Under the pieces are notes generated by a model that saw nothing but the letters and a program-made list of their open reading frames with translations, ran no database searches and was not told the origin of the DNA. A program made the translations under genes and the position numbers. A DNA stretch of 64,000 nucleotides from Prostheceraeus crozeri (taxonomy: Eukaryota > Platyhelminthes > Polycladida > Euryleptidae), in NCBI GenBank assembly GCA_907163375.1, contig CAJQUW010005272.1, positions 186,001 through 250,000 on the forward strand. The letters run 5' to 3'. This document shows positions 35,231 through 47,369 of the stretch, in pieces (the stretch's first letter is position 1; every line of letters begins with the position of its first letter).

Positions 35231-35773
35231 GTGTCTGCTGACAAATTTTTCTCAACTATTTCCTTTTCATTTGTTGCTCTTCTGTTTGTTACGACTGGAA
35301 TGTACTACTTAGTGGTCAGAAAACCACAGAACATCCTCAATTACAACTCGAGCAAGGTTGTGGTTGATGCAATAGATCAGATGTTGTCGACCACGTGCTC
35401 GAATAACAAGCTCGGCGATGGCCGATGCGACTTTCCTAGTTATCTCTCATCTTCTTGATGACGCCGCTTTGAATTCCTATATTATTTGAACAAAAATTGT
35501 CCGTCTTGAAATCCGGGAAGATTTCAAACAGAGATTATTTCTAGTTAACCTGGCGGCGGTTCTCATGCGAGAACTCACTGAACGGAGAGCTATATTACCG
35601 AAATCTGTAGTAAGCTTACCGGGCAACCATCGAGCAAGTTCAAATTGAAGCTTCTTCCAGTCAAGCATGTGGTGATGATTCTGCAGGAGGAATCTGCCAG
35701 TTCTGTCACACAAGTAAAAGTACGATGCTTTCGGTGTAACATCACAGTTTGCAAAAACCATTCACATCTCAGC
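35231..35773 (+). pseudogene. piggyBac-type transposase relic (C-terminal part)
   Basis: Around 35330-35395 the frame reads YNSSKVVVDAIDQM, matching the piggyBac motif YNxxKxxVDxxDQM around the last catalytic Asp. Later, in other frames, come ALNSYII, EDFKQRLFLVNLAAVLMREL and, near 35730-35770, RCFRCNITVCKNH, which resembles the C-terminal cysteine-rich finger. Several frame breaks separate them, and the first two-thirds of the protein are not found. Plain DNA-transposon fossil, cut off at its 3' side by the next element. Confidence 0.7.
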
Positions 35774-36798
35774 CAGAGATGTAACCGGTCCGGAATATTC
35801 CAGACCGGACCGGCGACCGGCACCGGTATACCGGCGTCCGGCAGTGGACCGACGACCGGCATTGGACCGGCGACCGGATCTTTCGATGAATATATAGAGT
35901 TAAACATTGTTGCCTATAACTTGATACCGCATAAGATTACAAGCGAATAGGCCTATCGTGAGGTCAGTTATGGAGGCTGTAGGCCGAAACCTGATGTCCG
36001 AGCCTACTAGGCTATCGGCTCATAGAGTAGACTAAGCATAAGATTGATGTATAGCTGTAGGTGGGCATTAATATAATGTACAGGCCTACGATGCACTATA
36101 TGTAGGCCTTTATATATAGGCCCATCTTGTACCAGATAGGTCCTTTATAGTAGGCTAGACCTGCCTGTTATATGCTTAGCAGGCCCTAGCTACATGTTAG
36201 AATGTTACAATTCCTAGCCTAGGCTAGGAACACTTAATTTGATTTTGTCTAGAGCTAGGTTTATGCAGCAGTTTCGACAAATGCGAAGGTAACACACTCG
36301 GCGAGCACAGCATGGCAGCATAAGTGACTAAATGAAAATCAGTTCATAAGGAGTAGGACAAAAATTTCAAGACCGCCAATCACAGGCTGTCTATTGTTTT
36401 AATGTTTGTCGTTGACCTTGCCGGTAGCCTTCCTAGCACCGAGAAACAGCCACTGTTACCTGAGAAGATCGCGCGCCTTGCTGGTGAAACCACGTGATCA
36501 AGTCATCAAGCATCGAACGGGAAAGTGCGTACCGGATAGATATCAGAATTGCCTGCACAGACGTTTTCACGCATAGAGGAGAGCGCATACCGTATGTAAA
36601 TGTGCCTTGAAAACGGCTGCTAAAATTAACAATTTACTGATTGACATGATGGATTCAACATGAAGGACACTTCCTCACATCATACCGGATGAAATTATGC
36701 CGATGTGACCGTCTCTGCCGGTATTGGCCGATCTGATTTTTCAGACCGGACCGGACCGGCGACCTGCGCCGGTCTACCGGCGACCGGTTACATCTCTG
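35774..36798. mobile_element. hAT-like non-autonomous element with 16-bp inverted ends
   Basis: The ends CAGAGATGTAACCGGT and ACCGGTTACATCTCTG are perfect inverted repeats. Subterminal regions on both sides are rich in ACCGG/CCGGT words (35785-35880 and 36715-36790), a likely transposase-binding layout. The 1025-bp interior has no coding sequence I recognise. CAGAG ends are hAT-like, but I could not find an 8-bp target duplication. It abuts the piggyBac relic. Confidence 0.75.
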
Positions 36799-37335
36799 AA
36801 TTCTCCGCAAACTGCTTTCCGCAGGTGTTTCATGTGTGTCAAGTGTGTGAAAGATATTTATCAGTCTCATTATGTGCAACACGGTAAAATACTTTGCTCT
36901 GTCATTTCAAAACGCCGTTCGCAAGTTAAGTATATCAACTTCATTTTTGTAGTTTTCTTGAAGACATTTGAACTGCATAATTTTATAGAAAAGCAAGTGC
37001 AAAGGACCGATTCATATATTTCAGGACAAAGTGACAGTTAAAATCAAAACACGAGGCCTTTCGTCCGCTCTAAGTCGTGTATTGACGCGGAATTGGTGTT
37101 CATCACAGGAACATAACTATAACATGCAGTCTGAGACAAGGACAAGAACATGGATGGTAAGTGGACAGCAATCAATGCTGTTTGTAGCTTTCAGCACTCA
37201 TATTTGTTATTACAATGAGCTGAGGACTATTGCCATGAGACATTTATAGGCAGGATGAGGGATGTTATACAAGAAGAAAAAGCTGACCTAGGAAGGTGGC
37301 CTGCTTGGTTGACAAAAAGCAATTATAAATGGCGA
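36799..37335. other. Unassigned stretch, possible continuation of a transposase relic
   Basis: Begins with a cysteine-rich open stretch (CFMCVKCVKDIYQSHYVQHG) that might be another zinc-finger end of a transposase, but the match is weak. Nothing else is seen. Confidence 0.35.
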
Positions 37336-38041
37336 CACTAGTTGACATTGCCACGCGTAATCTATGCGTAATTACGGAGCATCCCAAACATCCATGGTTA
37401 AGGGCAGTTGCTAAGCGTATACATACGCACTGCACTAAGAGTCAGAAATCACTTGATCTGATGCTGTAAAAACATGGAGAATGTTTATGAATACGCACGG
37501 GTGAGTGTTTATAGTTTGCGCGTCGTCTACGGTTGTCTGCGTTGCCGCTTGAACCACGGATGAACCGCTAAGCATGTTCTGTCTTCCCTGAGCATGAAAT
37601 TGAGGTCCTATCATTGTTTAGCCTCTGACATACAACTATGTTGCATACATATAGGCCTATTACAGATATACGCAACAGATATGTTGCATATGTCACGCGC
37701 AATGTTTGGTCATGTGTATTACCCGTAGCTTACGAGCGAAGACTTTGCGTCACATGTGTCTCCATGTAGCAGAAATTAAACAATGTGCTAGGACCTCAAT
37801 TTCATGCTCAGGGAAGACAGAACATATGCTTCGCGGTTCATCCGTGGTTCAAGCGGCAACGCATACAACTGTAGACGACGCGCGAATTATAAAGGCTCGC
37901 GTATTCATGAACATTCTCCATGTTTTAACAGCATCAGATCACGTGATTTCTGACTCTTAGTGCAGCGCGTAAAAGAATATAGGATGTCTTTAACCACGGA
38001 TGTTTGGGGGTGTTCCGTAATTACGCGTGGCATGTTAACTA
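37336..38041. mobile_element. Foldback element, family A, copy 2
   Basis: About 700 bp whose two arms (37336-37625 and 37770-38041) are near inverted copies of each other. For example, ctgtcttccctgagcatgaa in the left arm matches ttcatgctcagggaagacag in the right arm. The ends read CACTAGTTGACATTGCCACG and CGTGGCATGTTAACTA. It shares its sequence with the 417-bp copy at 23502-23918. It has no coding capacity and would form a hairpin with arms of roughly 270-290 bp. Confidence 0.85.
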
Positions 38042-38042
38042 C

Positions 38043-38767
38043 CCTGTGGGAACGAATCTTGCGAAAAACTGGCGAATGTCAGCTGCAGAATATCATGCTA
38101 AAGTTCAGTCATATTTGCGGGATATTCGCTGGCGAAGTTCGCCGGCGACAATTCGCGCTCTATATGTTACCTTTTACTTTTGACTTTCTCTCTTCTTTAA
38201 TAATCCGCCTCTACTAATCTCTCCCTCACCTCCTCACTAACCCCACATATGGCTAATCTATCTAAGAAATAAGTACAGACTCTCATTCTTTGATAATGAT
38301 AAGAATATAGAGAATCCGCATAAATCAATTTTCATAACATCTCTTGACATTCAATAATTTACAACAATGACAAATATTTGAATAATATCATAGTATTTAC
38401 TGCGACATTTATGGAAGATAAAAAAAAAGATCCCCTTTTATCAGATCAGCTGAGTATACAATATATTTTCATGTGAAGGTAATATACGAACATTACTACT
38501 TACCACTAATTAGTTGCTACAATATCCACGATTTCGCCGGTTGGCGAAAAATCAGCTCGCATTAGTAAACAAATATCTACCAACTAATTATAGCAACTTT
38601 TTCGCCACCTGTCGTTTTTTAATTTTACACATGTTCTTGGATAAATGATGACCATTTTCACATGCGGAGATAGTTTTTACACGAAAATGAACCTTTAAAA
38701 AAATTATCCACAAAATCGCTACCTCGCCAGATAATCTGTTGATATTAGCAAGATGCGTTCCCAAAGG
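38043..38767. mobile_element. Inverted-repeat DNA element, family B
   Basis: The left end CCTGTGGGAACGAATCTTGC and the right end GCAAGATGCGTTCCCAAAGG are inverted repeats with two mismatches in 20. Inside, ggcgaa/ttcgcc words recur in both orientations. It is about 725 bp long with no coding sequence. It begins within two bases of the end of the preceding foldback element. No target duplication is clear. Confidence 0.7.
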
Positions 38768-41700
38768 CCAAGCAGTCTTAGAATGCGCAAATTTGAATCA
38801 AGTTGATTGCATTTTTAAAAGAGTAATTCAACTAAATAACGGAGAATTGCTATCTCTGCCGGTTCTAGGATTCGTAGTGTCCCTGCTTAGGTGAAACCGT
38901 AGAGGGCCTGTATAACTATCTATCACAATGAGAGATGTCTTAGCTGCACAATAAATGAAGAGAAGTCAAGAATTTTATGACCATTGTTCACCATCTACAC
39001 TGAACTAGGCCGTCTTTATAATTGGCAACGTGTTTTTTGAGAGTAACTCACATGCTTTCACAGATAAAACCAGTCGGATTTCAATCATTGAATTTTTCAT
39101 GACTTTCATCATTCCAATCACAATTATTCGAAGCCGCATTACTTTCCGACACGGTATCATCAACATCACAATATTCATGAAGCAGCTTATCAGGATTCAT
39201 TTTTCGACCCCTCCCAATTGAATAAAAACAACAATTAATCCACAAATAATTTATTCTAACTTCTTTAACCTATAAGGCACATCAGGAACATCAAAAGGCT
39301 CGAATAATCATTGACAAGCCATTCATTGCGAAAGAGGTATAGAAAGATTAGTTTGAATGTTGAATTGTAAAAAGTATCAAATTTAAAACAAATTCAACTC
39401 GGCCTATTTCTTCATATAAACATGGATTGACTATTTCTTGTACAAAGAAATTGATTGTCTCCACACAGTTGATCATTCAGTGATGAAGGAAGTTGTGAAT
39501 TGTAAAACATCTTTTCTTTGACAGACAATAAAATGATGGAAAGATTTAACAAGATATTGACGATTTCGAGTATTTACATCGATGTCAAGAAAATGACTTG
39601 GTTCTCAACAGCAACGGTGCTAGAGAACAAATAGGAAAGAGAATCTACTTCGAATGTATAACTACCGCCTTTTCCGAATTTTTTCACATGGAACGAGACG
39701 GGAATTAATACTGATCACAGTCTGGGCAGAAAGGTCATTCAGGCTTCAAATAAAGATTGTCTCGCACGATTTTATGAAGACATTGAATTTCTCAGTCTAG
39801 ACTGAATCTTCCAGAACGGAAAAGCTGGATATCATCTGACCATTATTACCACATCAGCTGATCAATAAACAAACAGCTGACACATTAAAAGAAGTCAATT
39901 GGCTGATTTTGACTATAAAAGGAGAAATCTTTCACAGCCCAAATTTCTCATTTGGAAATATAAAATGAATAAATAACTGATTAATATACGCAGGATTGTG
40001 CAAGACAGAAAAGAACGTCACAAAGCAAATCAATAAGAGAATTTCTAGACGTGAGTATCAACGATAAAAAAAGCAACAAAGTAACAACTTGACAGAATGA
40101 AGGAAAATTGGACCAAATGTTGCCTGAAACAACCCGAGAATGATGGCACTCCGGAAACATCCGATTTCAACGTCCTTTCTTTGATAGTCCATAATCTGAT
40201 GAACTGCTTTCGATTTCTGTGATGCTGATAAGTTTGTGGAGGCCGAAGGTGACTGAAAAATAAAGGAAACGATTCAAATAATTTTCCTATTTCTGATTTA
40301 TCAGAAGACAAACTCAATACTTTCATCAGAAATCGAATTGCTGTCATTCCGTTCGAGACCTGCATTTGAGTTACACACCTTATCACTACTCAACGACAAA
40401 CCTCTGCGTAGATATGATATTATTGCTGTTCTTCAAGACGGTGTCAACTCGTCTCTGCATCACAAGGTTGACGCTTTCCTTGTAACATAGTGCCTTTTAC
40501 ATTTCCCGAAAGTCTTCTGCCTCCTCACATGGGTTGCACGATCTTTGAGGGTCAAGTGTTTCGATATTAGCATATTTGCTCACATCTACACAATGTGGCT
40601 ATTTGAGGTATAAGTACCATTGACATATATGACTAATTATAGATCTAAGGGACGCTCAACTGCCATAGCATGTACTGGACTAGAGGCCGGTGACTTTGGA
40701 AGTCTTGCATTCTTGCTGGTTGACGATAGTACGTGCGCAATTCACTTTATCATTTTAAAATGCACGCACATTCTTCAAACAGAATATCTGTTGAAGGAAG
40801 ATTCTGAACCCAATCAAAAATAGACTGAAGAATTTCAAGACTCTAGAAAAAGCAGTTGTCAATAACAACTGCAATAGTAATTGTCAGTGATTGAAGTTGG
40901 ACAACTACGGCACGTAGCATCAATGACCATTGGCATGGATATCTGTACATTTATACACGTTCACTTTTGCGCAATTAGTAGACTAATTATTTTGATTTGA
41001 ATTGGAAAGAGCCAAAATCGAAAGATCTTGATTTTGTTTTCGTTATTTATTACAATTAATTTCTGTTAGCATCCGTGAACTATCTTCAGGTCATACCTGA
41101 CTTGCATGTGCGATCTGAGAGATATCAGCATGGAAAAACTTCCTCACTAGCATATTGGCCTTTTGTTGAAGTTCGGACTCTTCTCTAGCAGACAATCATC
41201 AACACGATGCAATTTCATATCAGCTTTATAAGCCTCTGTTCGTATTGAACAGTTGATTTGTACTTTTTCATTCATTTTATTACCGTGTAACACGCCTTTG
41301 TTTTAAGGACCCGAAACCAGACGTAGCCAGTCGATCATCTTGCTAATGAGCCCTCTGCCTATCTGTATACATTTCTTGTATCAAGCACAAATATTGTTGT
41401 CAAATGAACTTTTATAGCAACCTATCGTCCTTTGACAGTAGTGTGTTAAAAGTGATATTTAATGAATGCCAGTCGAAATTTTACTAACTTGCTAATTGCA
41501 AATCTTTGATTACATTGGCTAGATAAAGACATATTCAGCAATAGCACATACAAGGTCTTTCATCGTCTGAAACGGCAAATTCTTCATGGAAATCGTAAAA
41601 AACTACCGCTGATATCTAAAATCCTTTAACAAATAGAAATTGATTTTTGACAGATATCAAATTCTGATGACCCTGTGCATGGACTTCTATAAGTAATAGA

Positions 41701-42208
41701 TAATGGATGATTTTGAGGTCATCAAAGCTGGGATCGTTCAACAAAATGGATTCTCTCAATGAGCGCACTAACAGACATTGCCGCAGCAAAAACAAAGTGA
41801 GCGATTGCAGGTCCATTAGAAAACTCTTCAAACCTGAAGGCGAAATCCGGAGATGCTTTTTCTAATTCTATTATGCCTATTCACCGTCACCTATATCGTT
41901 GCAAAGTAGGTATAGGTACTATAATATCTAGGCAATTATGGTGCTATATAACGACTTGATTGTGGAAATTATTAACCTGTATACATACAAAGCTACACAA
42001 TAGCATGCATTATTATAGCATCTGGACAGAAATCTGATCAGATATCACTGACCCTTCTATACGAAATGAGGCTGACTATTTGAATCGATGTCATTCATAC
42101 AGAAATCAAGTTTATGCATACTGGTTTCACTTTTGTTATTCTCACTCTGCGTGCGTTGTAAATTACTATTTAAGTCTTCATCGATGTGTTTGTGAAGACA
42201 GCACAAAA
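38768..42208. other. No gene seen; one dispersed repeat
   Basis: A long AT-rich stretch with short open frames only. Near 41443-41515 it carries a diverged copy of the sequence at 31640-31710. At 42015-42033 there is a 19-bp exact inverted match to the last AGPAT exon (46996-47014). Confidence 0.5.
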
Positions 42209-43500
42209 ATGCCGAACAAGCGCTCCGCTTTCGGGTGTAAGAATGGCTTTCACAGTAAATCCAAAGACTCATCGATTACATTTCATTGTTTCCCGTTAAA
42301 AAACAAAGTGCTGTTAGATCAATGGATGAAGAACAATTCACGAAGTAATTTTACACCGAGCATTAACTCAAGACTATGCTCTATTCATTTTACTCCATCT
42401 GATTTTGTTAACGAACATCAAGACACGAATAATAGTCCTCTTCAAAACAGACGGTTGAAGTGCGATGCCGTGCCTTCGATATTTCCTAATGCTCCTGCAT
42501 ATTTTTCAAAATCGCCATCGTTTCGTCGTTCAACTGCAGCAACTTCTTATGATCGACATTTACGTGAGACTGCTCAGCTTCTGAAAATGGAGGAATCTCT
42601 TCACAGAGAAGACAACATTTCCGAAATTTCACTCCATGAAATCAATCAAAGACTGAAAACCTCACACCTACCGTCAGGATTCCTGCATGTCATTATTGAC
42701 GATTATTTATTGATCTATATAATAGATTTGAATTATAACGTGCCGCGTATAACTTGCCCTATAACAGCTTCCACCGACCTTGAAGTTTCCATGACATACA
42801 ACGGCGATAAAGTTTCTGCGACTCATTATCGTGATATTGTAGATGACAAATTAACCATACTCTCACAAATTCAGAAATTGATGGCCAGAGTAAAATCATT
42901 AGATGAGTCTGAATCAATTTCGGAACAGAATCTCCAAGTTGCCATTGAAAAGCTGTCTTCGTTTTTCCCCTCTGAGCCAGAATCATAAGATATCGGTAAA
43001 TACTGCTTTATTGTGGAGCAATTAAATCTGATTGATAGCAGCAAATATAAACGTGTTCATTCCCCTGAACCTATCTAATTTTCTTATTTGATCTTCGTAA
43101 ACAGTCCATCGATTGATTTTAGATGAAGGTTTGCTATGTATCGCTTCAACCACAGCTTTAAAGAAGATAATACGGCATCTCAATTATTCCAGCGACAAGA
43201 ACAACGTCAGTTACTTGAAATTGAGACAATCAAAACTTAGTCAACTCGAGTGGAATTGCGTGTTGATGATTGATGAAATCTACCGGGTGTTCCAGAAAGA
43301 TATACGCGAAAATATTGGACTCCCTGGCCAAACGGTGTTATCGAAGAAGTTAAACCTGGAATCCCTGAACATGTCTTGTGTTCGCATTACCTCAAAGCCC
43401 GGAGCCTCGTTATGCAGCAAGGTAACTTGATCATTGTCTTCTATGTCTTCCTCGTCTCTCAGAAGCTTCAATCATTTATCCAAATTTCTTGACAATGTTA
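42209..43500 (+). pseudogene. THAP-domain P-element-type transposase relic
   Basis: Starting at the ATG at 42209 there is a THAP zinc finger of about 90 residues: C10 and the later CSIHF pair, the conserved W and P, and AVPSIF at the end. The first cysteine of the C2CH set is Arg (CGC for an expected TGC), so one zinc ligand is missing. The frame runs on to 42988 through the linker of P-element/THAP9-type transposases. A second open stretch, 43113-43430, has LSQLEWNCVLMIDEIY, the start of the catalytic RNase-H-like domain around its first Asp. The remaining catalytic domain is absent. No terminal repeats were located. It could be a host gene derived from a transposon, but the breaks argue for a relic. 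Confidence 0.7.
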
Positions 43501-43781
43501 TGTGAATTGCCGTAATGACGTTGATGATGATGATGATGATGATAATTCTTTATTTCGTCAATACAAAGGCGGTATTTGACAGTAAGGGGGGAAGGGGGTA
43601 CAAAACGACATCAAGACGCATACGAAAATTTTACAAAGCTTTTGTTGTACATTGCTGATCGACGCTGTAGTGGAAGTAAAATTCTGCTATGCCGCAAGGA
43701 GCGAGAAATGTTTCTTTTGACAAAATACTGAGAGAGGGGATGGAAGTCATTGTGTCGAGCAATTTCCTTGATTAGTTTGAT

Positions 43782-44923
43782 TCATGACGCATCCAGCATA
43801 TCGCGGAGACAAGATTGATGGTCGCTGCAGATATTGGCCCACTTCCGAGCAATACGGTCAAGCCTCTCAAGTTTGCGAAAGTCAGTTTGAGGCAGATCAC
43901 AAATAAGTGGCCAGCATGCAACAATATGGCAGTAAACGTAGCTGACATAAACTTGCCAAATGATTTCATCAGAGTTACGATTGAGCTTCATGCGTTTTAC
44001 AAAAGACATCTTCCTGCAACATTTTGCATAAAGATCTGAAAAATGACTAGACCAACTGAGGTCAGACTGGAAAAATACTCCCAGGATCTTCAAACAATTT
44101 ACATTTTCAATTATATGATCCTGGATAACAATAGGAGTGATAACATCAAAACTAGAGATTCTGTTCATGCACATCGTTTTAGTTTTCATAGCATTGATAA
44201 CCAGTCTTTTAGAGGCAGCCCATTCGGAGAAAGTGTCAATATCAGTCTGGAAGGAGCACGCGTCATTTGAATCGAAAGAGTCAAGATGAAGAAGAGTAAC
44301 ATCGTCCGCGTAAGCAACTATCTTCGTATTTTCAAAGGTTGGGAGATCATTTATGTAGAGAGTAAAAAGTAACGGGCCAATAACAGAGCCCTGAGGAACT
44401 CCACTGGTAGTGTTTTTCCACGAAGTTTGAAAGCTATTCGTACAAACTCTTTGAAAGCGATCACTTAAGAAACTTCTAATGAGAGAAATCAAGTGAGGGG
44501 AACATTCAAAATTTTTCATCAAATTCTCCAAAAGTAAGTTGTGACTTATGCAATCAAATGCCTTTCTGAAGTCCACTGCAAGAACTCTGACGATGTTAGA
44601 TTTGTGAAGAGAAATGTGCTGGAGAGCTGTTAGCCGAATTGATAAAAGTGCGTTTGTGCATCCACCAAAGCCATTCGAGATATAGGCAAACTGTCTTTTG
44701 TCAAGTTGTTGAGTCAAAGCCGGAAGAAGTACTGAATTTCTTATCAGTTTTTCGAGAATTTTACTTGGGAAAGGAAGAATAGAGATGGGACGGTACTCAT
44801 CACTGTCTTTTTTGGGCAAGGAAAGTACATTAGCACATTTCCATTGTTTTGGGAAAATTCCGGATTGCATACAAATGTTCAGAATGATAGTTAAGGGAGT
44901 AGTAAGAGCTTCAGCGAAATTAC
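43782..44923 (-). pseudogene. LINE reverse transcriptase region
   Basis: Continues the element in another frame: FYRNFAEALTTPLTIILNIC, then YRPISILPFPSKILEKL, AVDFRKAFDCISHNLLL, SGVPQGSVIGPLLFTLYIND and the catalytic box YADD in IVAYADDVTLL. The thumb and C-terminal part (ILGVFFQSDLSW, then FRKLERLDRIARKW) run to the stop at 43782. Every RT motif is intact, so the shift near 44930 is the only coding break I see. Confidence 0.85.
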
Positions 44924-46726
44924 GATAGAAGAATCTGGGAGACCTTCAGGCCCACATGAGTTTGACTTACAACTCCTGTTGAGGTTGAATACTTCTGATT
45001 CATGAACAACAGAGTCATTACGGGAATAGGGACGGTTATCTGAGAAGGACTGAATGTCAAGAGGAGAAAAGTTCGACATAAACAGATTATTTAGCTCTTC
45101 AGCTTTATCCTGTGTCATAGGCAAATGTTTGGAGGAACTACTGAGCTGATGTTTTATTGACTTCCATTTCTCGGAATGAGTTAGAGAAGACAGGCGAGCA
45201 AAGTAGTGATCTTTAGACTTAGCTAGCTCACTGATGAAACGTTCACGTAATTGGAGAAATTTGGCGTAATTACCGCGAGATAGAGCTTTATCCCTAGCAT
45301 CCGATATGGCTTTCAAGGCAGGAGTAAGCCAGGGAGGGTCAGAAGAGCGCATACGCACATTCTTAACTGTATAGAAGAGGTCATAGCAGTACAGTAAAAA
45401 AGATTGGAAGTCTTCAACCATATCATCAATGTTATCATGTGATAACAAGAAGTCATGCCAATCAGCAGTAGAAAGAACTCTGTTACACTGAGCAAGATCG
45501 GAAGGAGAACAAGAGCGGACTCTGACCTTAGTAGTTGACTTGAGGGGGATGGCCTCTTTATTCACAAATACACCTTTATGGTCCGAGCGACCAAGAGGAG
45601 AAATACAAGTAGGGGAACAAAATTTTGAGGGCTGATTAGTGATTACAATATCTAAAGTGTTGGCACCACGAGTCGGAAATGTGACTAACTGTATCATGTT
45701 ATTGTAAGTACAAAAGTCTTGAATACTGTGACGCAAATCATTGACGTCACCCAAAATTACAATACGCGAAGACTCCGAGTCATCTACAAGATTCTGCAAA
45801 GAGACAAGCAAAGTATCATGGGCAGTGGTTTTACCCCAATATGGATGATAGACGACTATGACTGTTACATCAAATTCATCAACACGAATGCATGAAATGT
45901 TAGACTTGATAGCACTTGTGAAAGAATGGCTTAGCTTCCTAATCGAGAGTTTCGACTTACAGTAGATAATGATGCCACCTCCATTACTGTCACGATCTTG
46001 TCTGATGCACATGTATCCAGGAATTTGAATGGCTTCATCAGCGGTCTGATTGTCCAGCCAAGATTCGGTGATGCAAATAAGGTCACTGTCAAACTTGGCT
46101 GCTCGTAATTTGAGATCATCAACTTTATTGAATATGGAGCGAGCATTGAAAAGCAATATCGATGGAGCTGAGAAGATGAGGCGGTGATTGGGCTTATGTA
46201 ACTTTCGGTCAGCAGTAGAGGATGGAGGCGTAGAAATATGGGAAGATGCGTCACAGTTGTCTTTGCGCGATAGAAGCTTGAAGTACCACAGTTTCCGCCT
46301 TTGTGTGCGAGAGATTGTGTAATCCGGCCGTCGAAGGCTTAGAATGTCGGCCCGGGAGTAGGAGAGTCTAGCTGTCGTTACACAGGGAACGGATGACACA
46401 TCGGATGACATAACCAGCGGATGGGAAAAGTGAATACTGAATGTGAGCGCAGTTGTAATTGCGGCGATGAAAACAAAAGAAATCAGCGATTGTCGACCAA
46501 GAATCATGAACTTGATTTCGAAAATGAGATAGATGAAAACTATGAATTGTGAGGAGTCAAATGATATAAAGTTTGAAAAATATCTAGTTCGTAATGCATG
46601 TAAGATGTCGTAATGCATAGTTGCAAACGCAGGAGGTCGCACAGACGACCAGCACGCTAGGACGCAAGGGAAGTTCTTGTCTGTGTTTGAAAATGACTTC
46701 TTGCAATTAGGCTTTAATGTTTCCAC
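44891..46726 (-). pseudogene. LINE endonuclease and linker region
   Basis: A 611-codon frame. Endonuclease motifs are in order: LLFNARSIFNKVDDLKLRA, ITESWLDNQ, GGGIIIY, VVYHPYWG, ILGDVNDLRHS, NTLDIVIT and SDHKGVF. A PPWLTPALKAI motif of the linker follows. The first 100 residues include a hydrophobic stretch, and the true start may be a later ATG (for example before ILGRQSLISF). The frame is lost near 44930, after CGPEGLPDS, where the RT starts. One to two bases gained or lost there would explain it. Confidence 0.85.
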
Positions 46727-46945
46727 TTACTTGAAATGAACTCCTCTACGCTAGACCTACATAAAAATATAGATTGATAATTTCAGTTTGCTTATATAAC
46801 TTGCATGCAAGGGTTCAAAATACGAAGTAGTCTCAAGTCAGAATAAGAAAGAATCTGAGATCATTACTATGCATTAATCAGCATAATATTTAATATGTAC
46901 TTGTACATGATTACCATAATGCGTGTATAACGACAAATTAATACT

Positions 46946-47369
46946 TCAAACCTCAAGCATAAAACCAGCCTCAAATGGCATCCGCGATATGGCACATTTC
47001 TGTCCAGATGCTATGTTATCACAGGGCATGGACTTGTATAACATAAATAACTTGTTGCGTAAATTCTTGTGATCAAATCTGATGAAGAACTCACGAAGGA
47101 ATAAGCCGCTGATTGAGCCGAGAAGATAAAGCCACGGAGCTACAGTGATGAGATATCGGATGAAGTAGATGACCGGAATGCCGAGAACAATTGACCAGGC
47201 GGAGAAGTTGATGAGATTATGATATCGTCGCGGGAGAGGCAACGCTTTCCCTGGAAGCTTCCCAGTCGTCAAATAATCGTCAATGATGGTGTCTTTCTTC
47301 TTGAACAAATCCACAAGCCAGCGAGCCGCTGCTTCTTCATCCTCAGGAACTTCCGAGATTGGAATGCGT
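46946..47369 (-). CDS. AGPAT3/4-like acyltransferase, last exon
   Basis: The acceptor (tttgcctttcag) is at 47370-47372 and the exon starts with A, which completes an AAA codon with the AA of the previous exon, so the splice is in frame. The peptide RIPISEVPEDEEAAARWLVD then LFKKKD aligns with the RRIPLEDIPEDDDE / WLHKLYQEKD region of human AGPAT3/4, and two membrane segments follow (SAWSIVLGIPVIYFIRYLI and VAPWLYLLGSISGLFL). The final 40 residues (from about RFDHKNL to the stop at 46946) do not match the family end, and within them lies a 19-bp match to a non-coding site at 42015. So the end may have been changed by an inserted sequence. Confidence 0.85.

Larger units (their letters stand above)
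43515..46735 (-). mobile_element. Nearly intact LINE, minus strand
   Basis: Encodes an APE endonuclease and a reverse transcriptase on the minus strand and ends in a (TCA)n tail (seen on the plus strand as tgatgatgatgatgatgatg at 43524-43543), typical of LINEs with microsatellite 3' ends. The coding region has one frameshift in about 2.9 kb, so the insertion is young compared with the other LINE. The 5' border is approximate. The element lies just downstream of the AGPAT stop codon and in the same orientation. The clade (jockey/CR1/RTE-type) is not assigned. Confidence 0.85.
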
